Counted from the stretch's first letter, positions 24,461 through 35,958 are shown. The stretch is DNA of 64,000 nucleotides from Tenebrio molitor (GCF_963966145.1 NC_091048.1:16120001-16184000), one strand, 5' to 3'. The notes: generated by a model from the sequence alone, not told the origin. Made by a program: numbers and translations.

Positions 24461-24575
24461 GATACGAGTCTTATAAGAAGCATTTTATCGCACGCACGGT
24501 TTTAGAGCACGACGAGCGTAGCGAGGAGTGCCCTAAAGGAGTAAGTGCGATAAAATGCCTTATAAACGAGATGTC
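24461..24575. repeat. Foldback hairpin with CGAG/GCGAGG tip
   Basis: Arms around GCATTTTATCGCAC (24480) and GTGCGATAAAATGC (24545), extending outward through TCTTATAAG/CTTATAAACGAGA. Tip: GACGAGCGTAGCGAGGA. Confidence 0.8.
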
Positions 24576-24769
24576 ATACAGTATTTTTTCTACTTTGCCA
24601 CTTTTTCATGAAAAAAAAAAAAATAAAATTTAAAACCGTTAAAGTTGAAGGATTCCACCCAAGGTCACGTCTGCGGTCTGCCGCGACACCACAGTATCCG
24701 TCAAAATTAAAAAAATAAATTTCACTATTTTTAGTACATATTATTATTATATCACGCCTTTTCCTATTA

Positions 24770-24792
24770 CGATACGCAAAACAGTATCGTAA
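24770..24792. repeat. Short hairpin shared with 34967-34991
   Basis: ATTACGATAC..GTATCGTAAT with a CAAAA loop. The same stem-loop with a CAAAAA loop sits at 34967-34991, so it is a repeated unit. Confidence 0.6.
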
Positions 24793-25227
24793 TAGCATCA
24801 ATACGAACGCAAAGTAGAAAAAATGAATTTTTTTGAACCTGGAGCAGTATTCAACAAAATTAGGTATAGTGTGGAAACTTTAACTCTAGAATAAAATTCA
24901 TAACTTGGACATTGACGATTTTTGTAAAAAACTACCAAAAACTTTTGTTTTTCTTTGCCCACATTTTGGCGCATATGGTTTTTGAATATCTACTCCCGGA
25001 AGTGCGCAACCACCCCTAACTTTTTTTTTTCAAATATAAGGGTATGCCAAGTGACACCTCGTTTGAAAGGTCACTTCGCAAGGAATACAATGCATAATTT
25101 GTTTCCTGAACATTTTCAAAGCCTACGTGCTAAAAAAATAAAAACCACTTTTATAAGTTGAACATGTTGGAGGTGTACATTTCGTATCTTATTGTGACAG
25201 TCTACGATATCAACTACTATCCTGAAA

Positions 25228-25550
25228 ATGCTTAGATCTGCAAAGCTGCATCCTTACAAGATGCAGATGGTTCAAGAATTAATTAAGGATGACCCAAACC
25301 GCCGATGAACCTGTTCAATTGGGCCGTTATGGTTATTACTTATTGCACTGGCCATAACCCTCATTGGATGCCAGAAACTCATACTCAGTTCCCGCAAAAA
25401 CTTGTATGGGCTGGAATCGATCGAATATTGGACCCAGTACTCTTGGATGGTAATCTCGATGGAGCAACATATCTTACGTTGCCAGCGTTAGCGGCCTCAT
25501 TTCCAAATCCGTTAGATTCAGCTTTACCTGATAAAAGAATATGGTAGCAA
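25228..25550 (+). pseudogene. DDE transposase fragment of a Tc1/mariner relative
   Basis: Begins MLRSAKLHPYKMQMVQELIK followed by DDPNRR and a stop. After a frame change it reads FNWAV, then NPHWMPETHTQFPQKLVWAG, then DRILDPVLLDGNLDGATYL. This resembles the catalytic-domain region of insect transposases with NPHW..E.. and VW.GI...I.GP..L motifs (DDE_3 type). The expected first-Asp segment is missing. No full reading frame survives. Confidence 0.7.
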
Positions 25551-25722
25551 CGGGACGGAGCATTAAATAATATTCAACTTATAAAATCGGTTTGCACATA
25601 AGCTTTAAAAATATTCAGGAAACACATAGTGCACTGTATTCCTCGCGAAGTGAGCTTTCAAACGAAGTGTCACTTGGCATACTCTTACATTTGAAAAAAA
25701 AATCCGCATTTCCGGGAGGATA

Positions 25723-26287
25723 TACAGGGTGATTCTGAAATAAGTTTGGAAAAAAAATGTGGAGTACCCTTGATACGAAATAATTCTGCGTAAGTGACTT
25801 TTGGAAGAGAAATCAAAAGAATGGAAATTACCCCATATCCTCGTATTTTCGACGACTACGGTCACCTTTTATCTTTATAAATAATTGTTACACAGTCTAG
25901 GACTGGTCTACAAATCTATGAGGGGCATGATGACCAACTCAATAGACAGGGACCAATGGCTTAACGTGACTTCTGAATCACGAGATAGAATATAGCCTTT
26001 TTTTTAAATTTCACTCTGGGTCGGAATTGAACTCGCGACCCTCGCGTCCCTGAGCCGAAACGGACTCCATTAGGCTATATTCTGCCTTATGTTGCTAAAC
26101 TACCAGGATAATCAATTACTTATTTTTAACTCAGCAGCGTACTAGCAATTTTGACCAAAATTTCAATCATTTGTATCTCGAAAACAAAAAAACTTTTATA
26201 AGAATTTTTTTGTTCTTGTTTATGACTTTTTCTCATCATCACCAATTACCGGTTTTTTTTCCAAACTTATTCCAGAATCACGCTGTA
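25723..26287. mobile_element. 565 bp TA-flanked TIR element inside the transposon
   Basis: TACAGGGTGATTCTGAAATA.. at the left and the inverse ending CACGCTGTA at the right; ~34 bp TIRs ending in TA. The uninterrupted version of the host sequence (TCCCGGAAG..GCATATGG) is seen at 5465 and 24965, which confirms insertion. Confidence 0.85.
25885..26090 (-). mobile_element. tRNA-derived SINE head
   Basis: Read on the minus strand, TAGCCTAATGG at 26077-26067 fits the RNA polymerase III A box and GAGTTCAATTCC at 26034-26023 fits the B box, about 32 bp apart as in tRNA-derived promoters. The preceding GGCAGAATA start and the continuation into non-tRNA sequence favour a SINE over a tRNA gene. GGCTATATTCT at the start is inverted near 25987, so the tRNA-like part is enclosed in a stem. 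The 3' end is uncertain. Confidence 0.6.
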
Positions 26288-26406
26288 TGCAAAAATCATA
26301 TGCGCGAAAATGTGGGCACAAAAATCCATCTGTTGCGGGTTTTTTACAAAAATCGCTTACGTCCAAGTTATGAATTTTATTCCGGTTAAAGTTCCCACAT
26401 TGTATA

Positions 26407-27070
26407 CATTTTTCTTGACGAACATTGTGGGAAGTTCATAAAATGATTTACTCACATGTATTTGGAAATCAACACGTCAGTTTGGAAATAATGTGTTCAT
26501 ACTGGTAATATGTATTATGGTAATTGGTATTAGTAATATTTTCGTTTATGCAAGTTGAACTATGTTTTCTTGAATCCTTGAAGATCAAATAAATCAAATT
26601 GTTGAAAAAAAGTTTTCCTTTAACAGAAGAAAAATAAAAGATTTTTTAATAGAATTTTACTTAAAAAATATATCGGTAAAGATTTTATTTGAGAAATCGG
26701 CTACGCCACGCTTTGCCTCCATATGCAAACAAATTGATAGTCAAAAAAAGTGCCACTTCTAAACCTAATAAGTATTAACACAATCTACTACGTATTATCT
26801 TCAAGTGGTCGAAAATCGTGCATTTGTGTATCTCTATAGAAACGGTTGAAGTGGCTTTTTTTGTAAGCGGACTAGAAATACTTCAAGTCCTAGGAGTAGA
26901 AATATCCGCAGGCGGCTCGACCGAGTCAAATGTAAGGTCGTTTGAAGCATTTGTCACAATTTATTTATCAATTACACGAAATATTTAATAATTAAATTAT
27001 CCCTATTCAAAAAAGTCTTTATAAAAGCGAAATAACGAAATTATTACCAATATGTAGCCGGTTCGACTGT
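26407..27070. other. Gap with one loose inverted repeat
   Basis: AAAAAAAGTGCCACTTCTAAACC near 26743 pairs loosely with GGTTGAAGTGGCTTTTTTTG near 26846. No gene recognised. Confidence 0.4.
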
Positions 27071-27078
27071 GGTGTAAC

Positions 27079-27638
27079 TAGGGATTGCAATTGCTGGATC
27101 CCTCATCCAGCAATCCAGCTGGATCCAGCGCATTTTTCGGCCAGCTCCAAGTGCTGGATCCAGCGATGCAGATCCGCAAGCAGGTAATTAATTTCTACCT
27201 TCTATGATGGAACAGTCTGCTCAGCATGCTTGAATGTTTCTATAGTGTAAAAGGTTGTATCGACAACAAGTGCAAAATAAAACATTTGGTCAGCCGAAAA
27301 AGTCTAATTATTTTACAGCATTCAAACTAATCAGACACGAGGTGAAGGCGAGTGCGAGTGTTTTCGCGCTGTAAAATACCCATACATTAATTATTTCCAT
27401 CTCAAGTGTTAAACCAAACCAAAGTTAAGTTTACTACCTAATTGTGTAAGAAGTTTTACTGATTTGTAGTGACTATTCTAAATAATTAAAGTTTCTTAAG
27501 CTTAAAAAAAAAAATGTTTCATTTCTTGAAAATTCAGTATATTGCTGAATGCGCGCTGGATCCAGCTGGATGTTGGTTGAATGATGTTGGTCCAGCAAAA
27601 ATCCAGCTGGATTTAAAACGCTGCTGGATTGCATAGGG
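27079..27638. mobile_element. Putative hAT-like element rich in CCAGCTGGATCCAGC
   Basis: Flanked by GGTGTAAC (27071-27078) and GGTGTAAT (27639-27646), an 8 bp direct repeat with one mismatch, the duplication length of hAT elements. Both ends carry clusters of palindromic CCAGCTGGATCCAGC units. The termini themselves are not cleanly inverted, so the family call is tentative. A foldback sits inside (27271-27395). Confidence 0.5.
27271..27395. repeat. Foldback hairpin inside the hAT-like element
   Basis: ATTTTACAGC at 27309 and GCTGTAAAAT at 27368 enclose ACACGAGGTGAAGGCGAGTG. The outer part (GTGCAAAATAAAACATTTGG) recurs in inverted orientation at 48953-48984 as part of a half copy. Confidence 0.65.
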
Positions 27639-27781
27639 GGTGTAATATGAGTCGCCCGTGTGGACGTGCATGGATGTCAGATGTCAAAATCAAAAATAGC
27701 AAGATGGCCGTTCAGTGTTAAAACATTAAAAAGTAAAAGTAAATACTTATCAAAACGTGAATAGCTGAAGTACGCTGAAAT

Positions 27782-28181
27782 ATGTCCGACGCCATTGAAA
27801 ATGAAATGTACCTATTGTACGCCTCTAGAATTGACGCAGATTGCGGCAAACTCTATGCAGAATCTAAGTCCCCCCAAAACCCCGAAAAAGTGTATGATTT
27901 CGACATAATGCTCTTGATGAAAAGTATTTGGCTACAACAAAGGTAAAATTTCTGAGTTCCGTAGAGGAAGAATTATTGTAGATTATATTGATACTAATTC
28001 ATTAGTTGTGACCGGCGCTTGTCGATGGGATGAAATCACTAATTTGGCAATGGGAGATGTGGAAGATTTGGGCTCTGCTGTCTTACTAAAAGTTCAGGAT
28101 ACTAAAAATTACAAATCGCGATCATCATTCACCATTTTGGGAAAGTTTTACTTGGAAATTTGCAGAAAATATGTCGGATAA
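27782..28181 (+). pseudogene. Crypton-type tyrosine recombinase remnant
   Basis: Two open segments in different frames. The first starts MSDAIENEMYLLYASRIDAD and continues DCGKLYAESK..NPEKVYDFD (54 codons). The second (27942-28181) reads LVVTGACRWDEITNLAMGDV, EDLGSAVLLKVQDTKNYKSR and FYLEICRKYVG, which resembles the Crypton tyrosine recombinase; GACR..E holds the first catalytic Arg of the family. The following His-x-x-Arg and Tyr motifs are absent and a stop follows, so the enzyme cannot act. AAAG|GTAAAA at the junction looks like a splice donor, but no matching acceptor rescues the frame. AATAAATAAA lies about 150 bp downstream. Origin may be a transposon copy or a fragment of a Crypton-derived host gene. 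Confidence 0.7.
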
Positions 28182-28408
28182 TTTAGACAGCGTTTTACAC
28201 TTTACTAACATTAGGCATCGAAACCAAAAATATTACGACAAGGGAAGGAGGAGTTACTGGTACATACCTTAAAATTTGAAAACTGCGAATGTGGTAATTG
28301 TAATTTTAATATAACTGGAAAAGAAAAATAAATAAATGATTTCATGTCCGATTTTTTTTTTATCGACTTGAAGATAAAATAGTATACATATATCATTCAG
28401 AGTAAAAG

Positions 28409-28452
28409 GTCTTTTTGTGCTAAACCCAGAGATTCAAGACCGAGACGAAGTC
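28409..28452 (+). repeat. Short repeat shared with 59777-59821
   Basis: GTCTTTTTGTGCTAAACCCA and the next ~25 bp match 59777-59821 on the opposite strand at nearly all positions. The block ends GACCGAGACGAAGTC, like the hairpin tip at about 2393. Confidence 0.55.
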
Positions 28453-28766
28453 ACTTCTATTCATAATGATATAATCTACAATTTTTTCTATGCGACCTGC
28501 GTACACTTTCTTAGGCTTGGGATTACAACACTCGCTGTGGTTGTGTGTGTTAACTTCCCACTTCTAATTCTAAAACGATGTGGTGCTTTATACACATATG
28601 GCATAACAGGTAGATTCACGAAACTCAGATAATCTAAATCTTGTAACGTGTTAAAAATAATTTATAGTTTTTATTTAACTGAATGACATTTATGGTACGA
28701 GTAAGTATGTACCGGAAAAATAATTTCTGATTAAAAATGTCTAGTTGACAATTTTTAAAAACCTTA

Positions 28767-28896
28767 AGGCGGCCTTACACCAAGACAACAATTGGCAACA
28801 TGTTGCCTGCAAAATTTTTGAGTTATGTTGCCGGTAATTACTGAAAAATGTTGCAGGCAATATGTGGCCAATTGTTGCGTTGGTGTAAGGCTGCCT
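28767..28896. mobile_element. 130 bp PIF/Harbinger-like MITE, TTA duplicated
   Basis: AGGCGGCCTTACACCAA and the inverse TTGGTGTAAGGCTGCCT are the termini, flanked on both sides by TTA (28764-28766, 28897-28899). The whole element is nearly a palindrome, so a transcript would fold into a hairpin. Confidence 0.9.
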
Positions 28897-28899
28897 TTA

Positions 28900-30625
28900 T
28901 ATTGGTTCGGTTTTAGCGGTCTGTTTTCAAAGCATGAAGTATTCAAATTCTGAATTTGACTCATGCGACACAACTCTCCTGACGTGCCTTATTCAACTTT
29001 TCCATGTATTGAAGTGTAATTTCCTTTGTATGGTAGGGGGCTATTTCCGGCTTTATTACTGTTTCCCTTTTGCATGATCGATTAAAACGAGTGATAAATC
29101 TTAGTCCCCGTTTTCCATTCGCAAGTTCTTAGTGCCGTAGGCATCCTGTAGAGTCGACCATAATAGTATTTTACACAACGTTGAAATAATTACAAAGATG
29201 AAAGGGAGCGTGTTTTAGAGGAAATTGATTTTGGGTCTTCCAATATATTTTCTGGCCGTCTTTAATGTACAACATGTATAAAGCAACATTATTGAATTGA
29301 AGAGACGGTGATTATTATTAGAGCACTAGGGAGTAGTGGAACGACCCGTTTCCATTAGTTTCGTCAGCGGAAATACATCTACCTTCTCTTTTTTTATTAA
29401 ATTTAAAACATATAGTTCGAGTTTAGAAAACTCATGATGGTGGAAAGATATTTCAATTTCCTGGCGGAGTTCAGAGACATTGTTACCCCGTAAAAAAGTT
29501 AATTCATTCGTGAAACGCGATATTGAAGTATCGCATTACATTTCCCAGTTGTCAGCATTACTTCCTTTAATAACGTGGGATAAAATAACAATAGGTATTG
29601 ATTGGACATCCTCCGTTTATAAATTCTGCAGCACAAAACACAAAACTTCAATAATCTTTACTGCAGGGGCGGCAAACAAGAACGTTAAGATTCAAATGCA
29701 TCTATGTACATCAAACAGGAAACGAACAAGTTTCCACAACATAAAATAAAAAAAAACTGACAAGACACAAAGCAGTATTAAGACACGTCAGCAGTTATTT
29801 TAAATATTTCATTGGAACTTTATAAACGCTAAAATCTAAAAAAAGTGGAATAAAAATTTAAATTTTTTGTCCATCATATTTTAAATCGGCAATAAGCAAT
29901 CACTTTGTTGGCAGTTGGTTTTGCTACATAACGTCGATGAAACCAGAAGAGTGTGTATCTCCACCTCGATAAATCTTATATGAGGGAATACAAATTATTT
30001 CATTGCTTTAATTGTTCTAATTCTTACATAATAAATATTTCACAGTAATACATATCCTTAATGTTACTTCTACAGCTAAATGATTTTTAGTATTTTTTTT
30101 CTTTAACAATATACCCCAATTAATAGGTAGGTTTACCTTGAAAAAGGCACAGAAAAGTTTATACTTGGCAGGTATCTTCAATTAGCTTGTTGTTGTTGTT
30201 GGCGTTGAAAACCCACACAAATTTGGGATGTGCCGCCAGCTTCGCAACGTTAGACAAACTAGTAGACAAATTTACACTACCGCCAGCAGCGCTACCTATC
30301 GGCCATGCTAGTCTCACTCATGTTATAAAGCTTGCGGCACATTCAACTACGTCACCAACGCCTACTGCGATGAGACAATCATTTATAATGACCCCGTGCA
30401 AAAAATATAGAGCATGAGATTCTTTACATTTTTTGTTCTTCACTTTTTTCTCTCAGATCAATAGTTTTTTAGTTACAGCACGAAGAAACTGAACATTTTT
30501 TCTTGTAGTTTTTATTCTTTTCCACACCACTATAAAGGTAGAGCAATGGGGCGCCTTTTTTTTAACGTGATATCCCCAATAGGCATTGTCCACGATGCAT
30601 TTTTCATGCAGTGGTGTTAATTGTT
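28900..30625. other. Gene-free stretch
   Basis: Mostly unique. GAGACAATCATTTATAATGA near 30373 resembles the right end of the element at 38741-40342 and may be a decayed relative. The frames at 29480-29749 and 30187-30417 (+) show no known motif. Confidence 0.4.
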
Positions 30626-31300
30626 TTAATCTTTTCTATCTCTTTGTAGATATGTATACATAGATAGACCTGGTTGATCTGGATCGATCGGTATAGATGA
30701 ACAAAATTCGTCAGAGTTTATGAATTCCTCTTGAGAATTTCCCTCTCGTTCTTGAGGTTCATTATCAGATGGTGATGATGATAATGGTGATGAGTCATCA
30801 CCATCATCACGATCATCACCATCTGACATTTGCAAGGCAGAAATTGATTGATTTCAGGTATTTGCGCGTCTTCATCTTCAGAGTCCGATGTTACTTCTGG
30901 AACGTTGTTACACGAAACTCCATTACAAGTGGCACATACTTGTATGCAGCATGCAGCTCCACATCCTTTTTTACATTAACGTCATTTTAATACTATTCCA
31001 GGTGCAGGATCTTCTATAGTATGTATTGCAATAAGATCAAATTTGCTGGACTTCATCCCCAATCAACTGCATTTTTAGAATTGTTGTACCATAACTGAAT
31101 TTGATGGTAGGTCCATAAAGAATGATATCGTGCAGCATCGTTTGTAGGAGACAAGGCGATAAAACTATAAATTTGTTTTTTGTAATAGACTTTACAAAAT
31201 GTTGGTAGCGTCGAGCATTCAAAGTAATTATTATTAAAAAAACTGTATAGTGCGATGACGAATGTTGCTCCCTCACAGATGATATCTTCACTATTAGCAT
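30626..31300 (-). pseudogene. Decayed transposon ORF, Cys-rich C-terminus
   Basis: The minus strand reads ARRYQHFVKSITKNKFIVLS near 31215, later WGMKSSKFDL..AIHTIEDPAPG, then stops, then CKKGCGAACCIQVCATCNGV and SCNNVPEVTSDSEDED. After a frame change at the GAT repeat an acidic tail follows (MSDGDDRDDGDDSS..) ending at 30626. A CKKGCGAAC..C..C.G.SC metal-binding-like tail is common in ORFs of insect repeats that I have seen; I cannot name the element. At least three frame changes or stops make it non-functional. Confidence 0.55.
30768..30828. repeat. Palindromic GAT/ATC microsatellite
   Basis: GATGGTGATGATGATAATGG is followed by its near-inverse CCATCATCACGATCATCACC, so the two strands of a GAT repeat meet head to head. 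It lies in the acidic part of the decayed ORF and is the likely site of its frameshift. Confidence 0.75.
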
Positions 31301-31381
31301 TTAATATTTAAAAGTTACTCAGTGACTTACTCTTTTCTACCTAGTTAAAACATTTAATTTTACCTTTATTAAACAAACAAG

Positions 31382-31534
31382 TGGTGCAATTCTGTTTCAA
31401 AATTTAGCAATATTGTTATTGAACAACATTGATTTTGCATAGATCAAACCAATCAACAGCTTCATATCATAGCAACTACAACATTGTTATACGAGTATAC
31501 CAATATTGGTAAATTTTAAAACAGAATCGCACCA
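31382..31534. mobile_element. 153 bp MITE
   Basis: TGGTGCAATTCTGTTTC and inverse GAACAGAATCGCACCA-type ends, about 32 bp arms, flanked by AAG on both sides (31379-31381, 31535-31537). Confidence 0.75.
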
Positions 31535-31602
31535 AAGATGTGGTATCACAATCACCGAATGCGTGTAGAAATAAGATGTTATCAGCTACAACGTCACTAT
31601 AT

Positions 31603-31982
31603 TATAATTCAGAATAAGTGACATCGCGGTAGGCGTTGGAAATTCAAATTTACGTTGGCAGCAAGACCCTTGCTAATAATACCCTAGTTTCGATGCTGTT
31701 GGTAACCTTCGCTTTTAATTTGGCCTTGATATTATCATTGGAATCGTTTTGTGTTTATTTTCTTGTTATAAGTATTTCGAATTTCCTTGTTTCATTTATG
31801 AAAAGTGTATTATTTATCAGGGGTTATCTCTGCTGTGGGTGAAAACCATGTCAAAATTATGTAACGCATAACCTCAGAATAAAGTAATGACGGTTTCACA
31901 TGTTTAATACATTTTTTGACATAACATAAAGCTCACTTTAGAGAATCAACGCCTACCGCGATGCCACTTATTCTGAATTATA
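31603..31982. mobile_element. 380 bp TIR element
   Basis: TATAATTCAGAATAAGTGAC.. at the left and its inverse ending GAATTATA at the right, ~36 bp arms with one mismatch, containing GCGGTAGGCGTTG. The frame at 31636-31842 inside is hydrophobic but unlike any family I know. Confidence 0.8.
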
Positions 31983-32084
31983 CTATACATATATTGTAAA
32001 CTCCGAAAAGAGTTAGTTTTTTCAACTGTTTTTCCTTTGCCGGGTTTTAGAAAATATAGATTTTGAAGATGTCTGGCCAGCACA

Positions 32085-32985
32085 GTTACAAGGATAAGAA
32101 GATCTACAGTGTCATTGCCATCTCGAACTCCAGGCCTTAAGCCAGACAGCGTGTGACGTCACGAGGAAGGCCAAACGTCAAAATTTGACATTTGTTTACA
32201 TTTTTAGAAAGTATCAAATACGGTGATTTAATCATTCTTATGGAAAATTATGTGATAAGCAAAAGCTTGGTGGCAAGTGTATATAATAGTTTCAGTTCAT
32301 ACCAGGGTATTTACTGTTCATCGAACGTCGCAAGAGACGTTGAAACCTGGGAAGTATTTTTATACCCTATCAACATTTTCGTGATTACAAGTCGTTGTAA
32401 GGGCAATTTAGTTGAAACTATATTTGCTACACATATAATTAAAATGTAAGAAGCATTTGTTGTGATTTGGTGATACTATTGGGGACACGGAAAACTGGGC
32501 AGATGTGTCATTCAGTTGTCAAAGTTTCTAAACCATACCTTAGCTACTCATAACCAAGCTTAAGTTAATTTGACAGTTTTTTTGAAAATATCAAACATAA
32601 TGACAGTAAAGGTGCATTTACATTGACACTTTTTCAAATGACAATAGCAGCCTGCCCAGGATTCCATGTCCCTCATTGTATTTAAATGACTCACAAAGTA
32701 AAAATTACGCAAAAACAATAAATACACAAACTTAACCTCACTTGTAAATGACAATTTTCGCATCATTAATGGCATTTTACTCCACGAGGCAGTAATTGTA
32801 AAGCCTAAACACATCGTTCTACTAAAAAAAAAGACTGCTAACCAAAAATTTTACTGTTTTTATTAAATTCTAGAGGTTTAATGCGTTTTTCGATGAAGCC
32901 TTTACTGTGACGTCAGGATCAAAAACAATTGCTGCCTTAAGGCTTTGTGTTCTAGATGGCAATGATGTATATATCTTCACCTATA
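32085..32985. mobile_element. About 900 bp degenerate inverted-repeat element
   Basis: CATTGCCATCTCGAAC near 32113 and GTTCTAGATGGCAATGATG near 32950 plus GTGACGTCA on each side form imperfect inverted arms. A second MITE (32476-32679) sits inside. Divergence suggests age. Confidence 0.5.
32476..32679. mobile_element. About 204 bp MITE inside the preceding element
   Basis: TATTGGGGACACGGAAAACT at the left is inverted at the right (CTGCCCAGGATTCCATGTCC) with a few mismatches. Confidence 0.6.
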
Positions 32986-34850
32986 GCCAAAACAGAATCA
33001 ATCATATAATGGAGACATTTTAATTGCCGTTTCGATTATAATAAATCAGCATCTTCTAGGGTTGCATCACAAATAAATATCAGGCGATTGGCTTCACATC
33101 AAGCACATGTTGTTGTGGTTAAAGCTTTAACACTTTTTTCTCAAAAATATATATTATCATATCAGCTTTATCAATAGAAATTGTATCTTGCGCGGTCATT
33201 TTACTAATCTAACCTAACCCTAACAAATTCTTTCCTATTCCTATAAGTGAAAACTAAAAACTAGGTTGCAGATAAACCAAAAAAGTATATACAAGAGTTT
33301 GTTATTTTCCAACAGACTACGTATACGTATAGTACTGCACTCATAAACCACACATTTAAAGTGGCATTAAGCTTCAACACGTAATAAAACATGAGGTACA
33401 GTAATTTTTGTTAACAATCTCAGTCATAAATTGTGATTAAATATGTTTTCATTCTTTATGACGGACTTAATCCGTGGATTATAATGCTAGATAGGAAGGT
33501 TGGATATTCTCGGATTTGTTGTCATTCGGATTTGAAACAACAGGGACATACAAAGCCTATGAAGGACGTTCCATTTCGCAACATATCGTAACAAAGTAAC
33601 AGAGGTCGTACACTTTAATACTTTTTGATCGAACCTCAGTTCCGTATGGTGGGAATCAATTCGAATGCCTGCAGGTTTAGCTTGCGAAGCTTATTAAACT
33701 AGGTAGGAAAAACGGAAGGAATTAAGAGTTTAAGAGCAAGCGATGCCTCTATCTGCGCCGATTTGACTACATTGTCTTAGACATTAAATGGCAATAAATT
33801 GCAGTAAAAGTTTTACGTCCGTATTTGATTAAACAGTGAGGCTTTTGTGTCGCGCCCCTTACTTTGAATAAGTTGACAGAGCGTTGTCTGAACTGTAAAA
33901 GTTTGTGCAGGTGGGTTTAAAAGCAATATAAAAGTTCAAGTGATGGATCGGGGGAGGTTAAATAAAGATGTTGCAAGAGGACGTTTCCGAGTGATATAAT
34001 TACTCCCCGAGATTGTTTGCCGAACTCAGCCATGCAAATAATTCAGGGCGTTGATCAAGTTGGAGAGGCCATTATCACGTTTAAATGTTGAATGTAAAAA
34101 CTTCATTATTGCCCTCATTAATCCTAATCATAATTGAATTTTATTGCCAGTTCCGCAAAACGCCCGTCATACTGATTCTTTTCAATTGAAGGGTGCCAGC
34201 GTAATTATAAACTGACGGAGTGGCTGAACTGAGTTGTCGACGAATCGGGCGTTTTCAGTAAACGTTTTACTTTTTCAACGACGACGTTCTCAATGAATAT
34301 CTTGATTGCAACGAATTCAACTTTCTAATGAGAAGTTTCATTTTGCTGAAGTCGAAACATTTTCCCCCGACTCAGTATTAACGAACTTCTTTCCCCTTCA
34401 ATGATTAATTTTTTACGACCTCATCGAATTAATTGCAGTAAATAAGTGGGGCGCGTCAGCCTCCAATAAAATGATTGCGATGATTCTGTAAACAAATACG
34501 GGTTTTAATTGAATCCGGTGGCGAAAGAAAATGTTTTTTAATATGCCTTTTTCTAATTTGCTGTTTTAACAAAACTGTTAATACTAATGTTACTAAACTA
34601 TTAACACATCTGAAATCTAGGAACTTTTTTCAGTTTTCAATTTACTTGGGTATTCTCTGCTATTTGCCGTATTTCTTGATAATTCATCTTTAATTGCAAT
34701 GTCACTTGCGAAAGATGATTCAAATTTAAAATTTTGAAGTAAGAGTGTTACCAACTGTCACAAAATTCCATAAATTACCAAAATTTATTTTATTTGTAAA
34801 AAACATGTATTTAATATGCAAATTAGAAAAAATAGCATAAAATCCACAGA
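32986..34850. other. 1.9 kb apparently unique, gene-free
   Basis: No repeat or long frame. The part 33640-34520 is less AT-rich and free of repeats, a candidate regulatory region, but nothing is diagnostic. Confidence 0.4.
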
Positions 34851-34966
34851 CACTCCTGTCTGCGGCAGTCGTGCTGCAAATCTGACTCGTGTCTTAATAT
34901 TAAGTTTTATAAAACGCATGTCTTAATATACTATTTTCTATTTTGCGTTCGTAACAGAGTTGTTAC

Positions 34967-34991
34967 GATACCAAAAACAGTATCGTAACAG
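34967..34991. repeat. Short hairpin shared with 24770-24792
   Basis: GTTACGATACC..GTATCGTAAC stem with a CAAAAA loop, preceded in both places by TTTGCGTTCG or its relative in inverted order. Confidence 0.6.
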
Positions 34992-35048
34992 CTGAAAAGG
35001 TTCTACTTATAATAGCGATAGTACAATTTACGGTTATCGTTATTGGTA

Positions 35049-35272
35049 AAGTAAGGCCGGGATGAGATATGACAGTTGATGGGGGTGTACATTGACGGAA
35101 AATAGTCAGACGAGTCCATCTTTCGTAAAGTAAGGGTGTTCAACAGATTCCCATTCAGCTGATTGTTACTGTGACCGCTATTCTCTGCTGTGACCGGTTT
35201 TGCTACGCCACTGAAATATTTTGTCCGCGCAGAGTTCCCCCACCAAATGTCATATCTCAAACCGGGCTTACT
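35049..35272. mobile_element. PIF-like MITE, about 224 bp
   Basis: TAAGGCCGGGATGAGATATG at the left and CATATCTCAAACCGGGCTTA at the right form ~30 bp TIRs. The GGCCGGG end and the TAA/TTA flanks fit PIF/Harbinger, though the two flanks are not identical. Confidence 0.65.
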
Positions 35273-35615
35273 CTACTGGCAGAGGAGTCTGGCAGTAGAG
35301 TAAGAACCCTCTATGTCTATAGTCTAGACTAGAGGATTCTGGCAGCGTCAGCCAATACGCGCGAATATCCCAAAGTCTACAAGTGTTTCAATTGTTTTTT
35401 GCCAACCATCATAAAATTCGCCAGAATTTTAAAATCCTTACTTTTGATTTAAAACAGGTTTCACGAGAAATCGACACTGCCAAATCGGCGCCCGGCAATT
35501 CAATGTTCGGATTCGGCGCTACGACAATTCGGCGCAACGACAAATCGGCGCTAATTTCGAATATTCAAAATATGAATTGCTTATTAATTATTTTTTTCAA
35601 ATAAATAACTAATTG

Positions 35616-35958
35616 TACAGGGTGTCCCTGAAATGCACGGCAAAATTTTAACCACGAGCTACTGGCTTCATGTAGAACTTGGAAAAAATATTTAAAAAAT
35701 TCTATGTCAAAAAATAAAATGACATTTAATTTTTGAGGTACAATTATTTTAAATTACTTTTAGTCTTCTACGTTGTCCCACAACCGCGTTGGTAAAATTT
35801 CGGCATATTTTTAAAAAACACCCTTGTATATCATATTTTATAAAATGGCATTTACATTTTATTTTTTGACAGAATTCTTTAAATATTTTTTCCGAGTTCT
35901 ACATTAAGCCAGTAGCTCGTGGTTAAAATTTTGCCGTGCATTTCAGGGACACCTTGTA
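35616..35958. mobile_element. 343 bp MITE with ~100 bp TIRs
   Basis: TACAGGGTGTCCCTGAAATG at the left and its inverse ending GGGACACCTTGTA; arms extend through GGCAAAATTTTAACCACGAG and beyond. TA outermost. Confidence 0.9.

Larger units (their letters stand above)
24865..26406 (+). mobile_element. 1.54 kb transposon with decayed transposase
   Basis: Ends TATAGTGTGGAAACTTTAAC and inverse (GTTAAAGTTCCCACATTGTATA). Long inverted arms run to about 25150 on the left and from about 25605 on the right. The right arm is interrupted by 25723-26287. The core carries a transposase remnant (25228-25550). The same left arm occurs at 5359. Confidence 0.8.

Noticed and set aside
26005..26086. tRNA gene on the minus strand
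   Set aside because: A and B boxes are present but a clean acceptor stem and anticodon arm cannot be drawn; a SINE head fits better.
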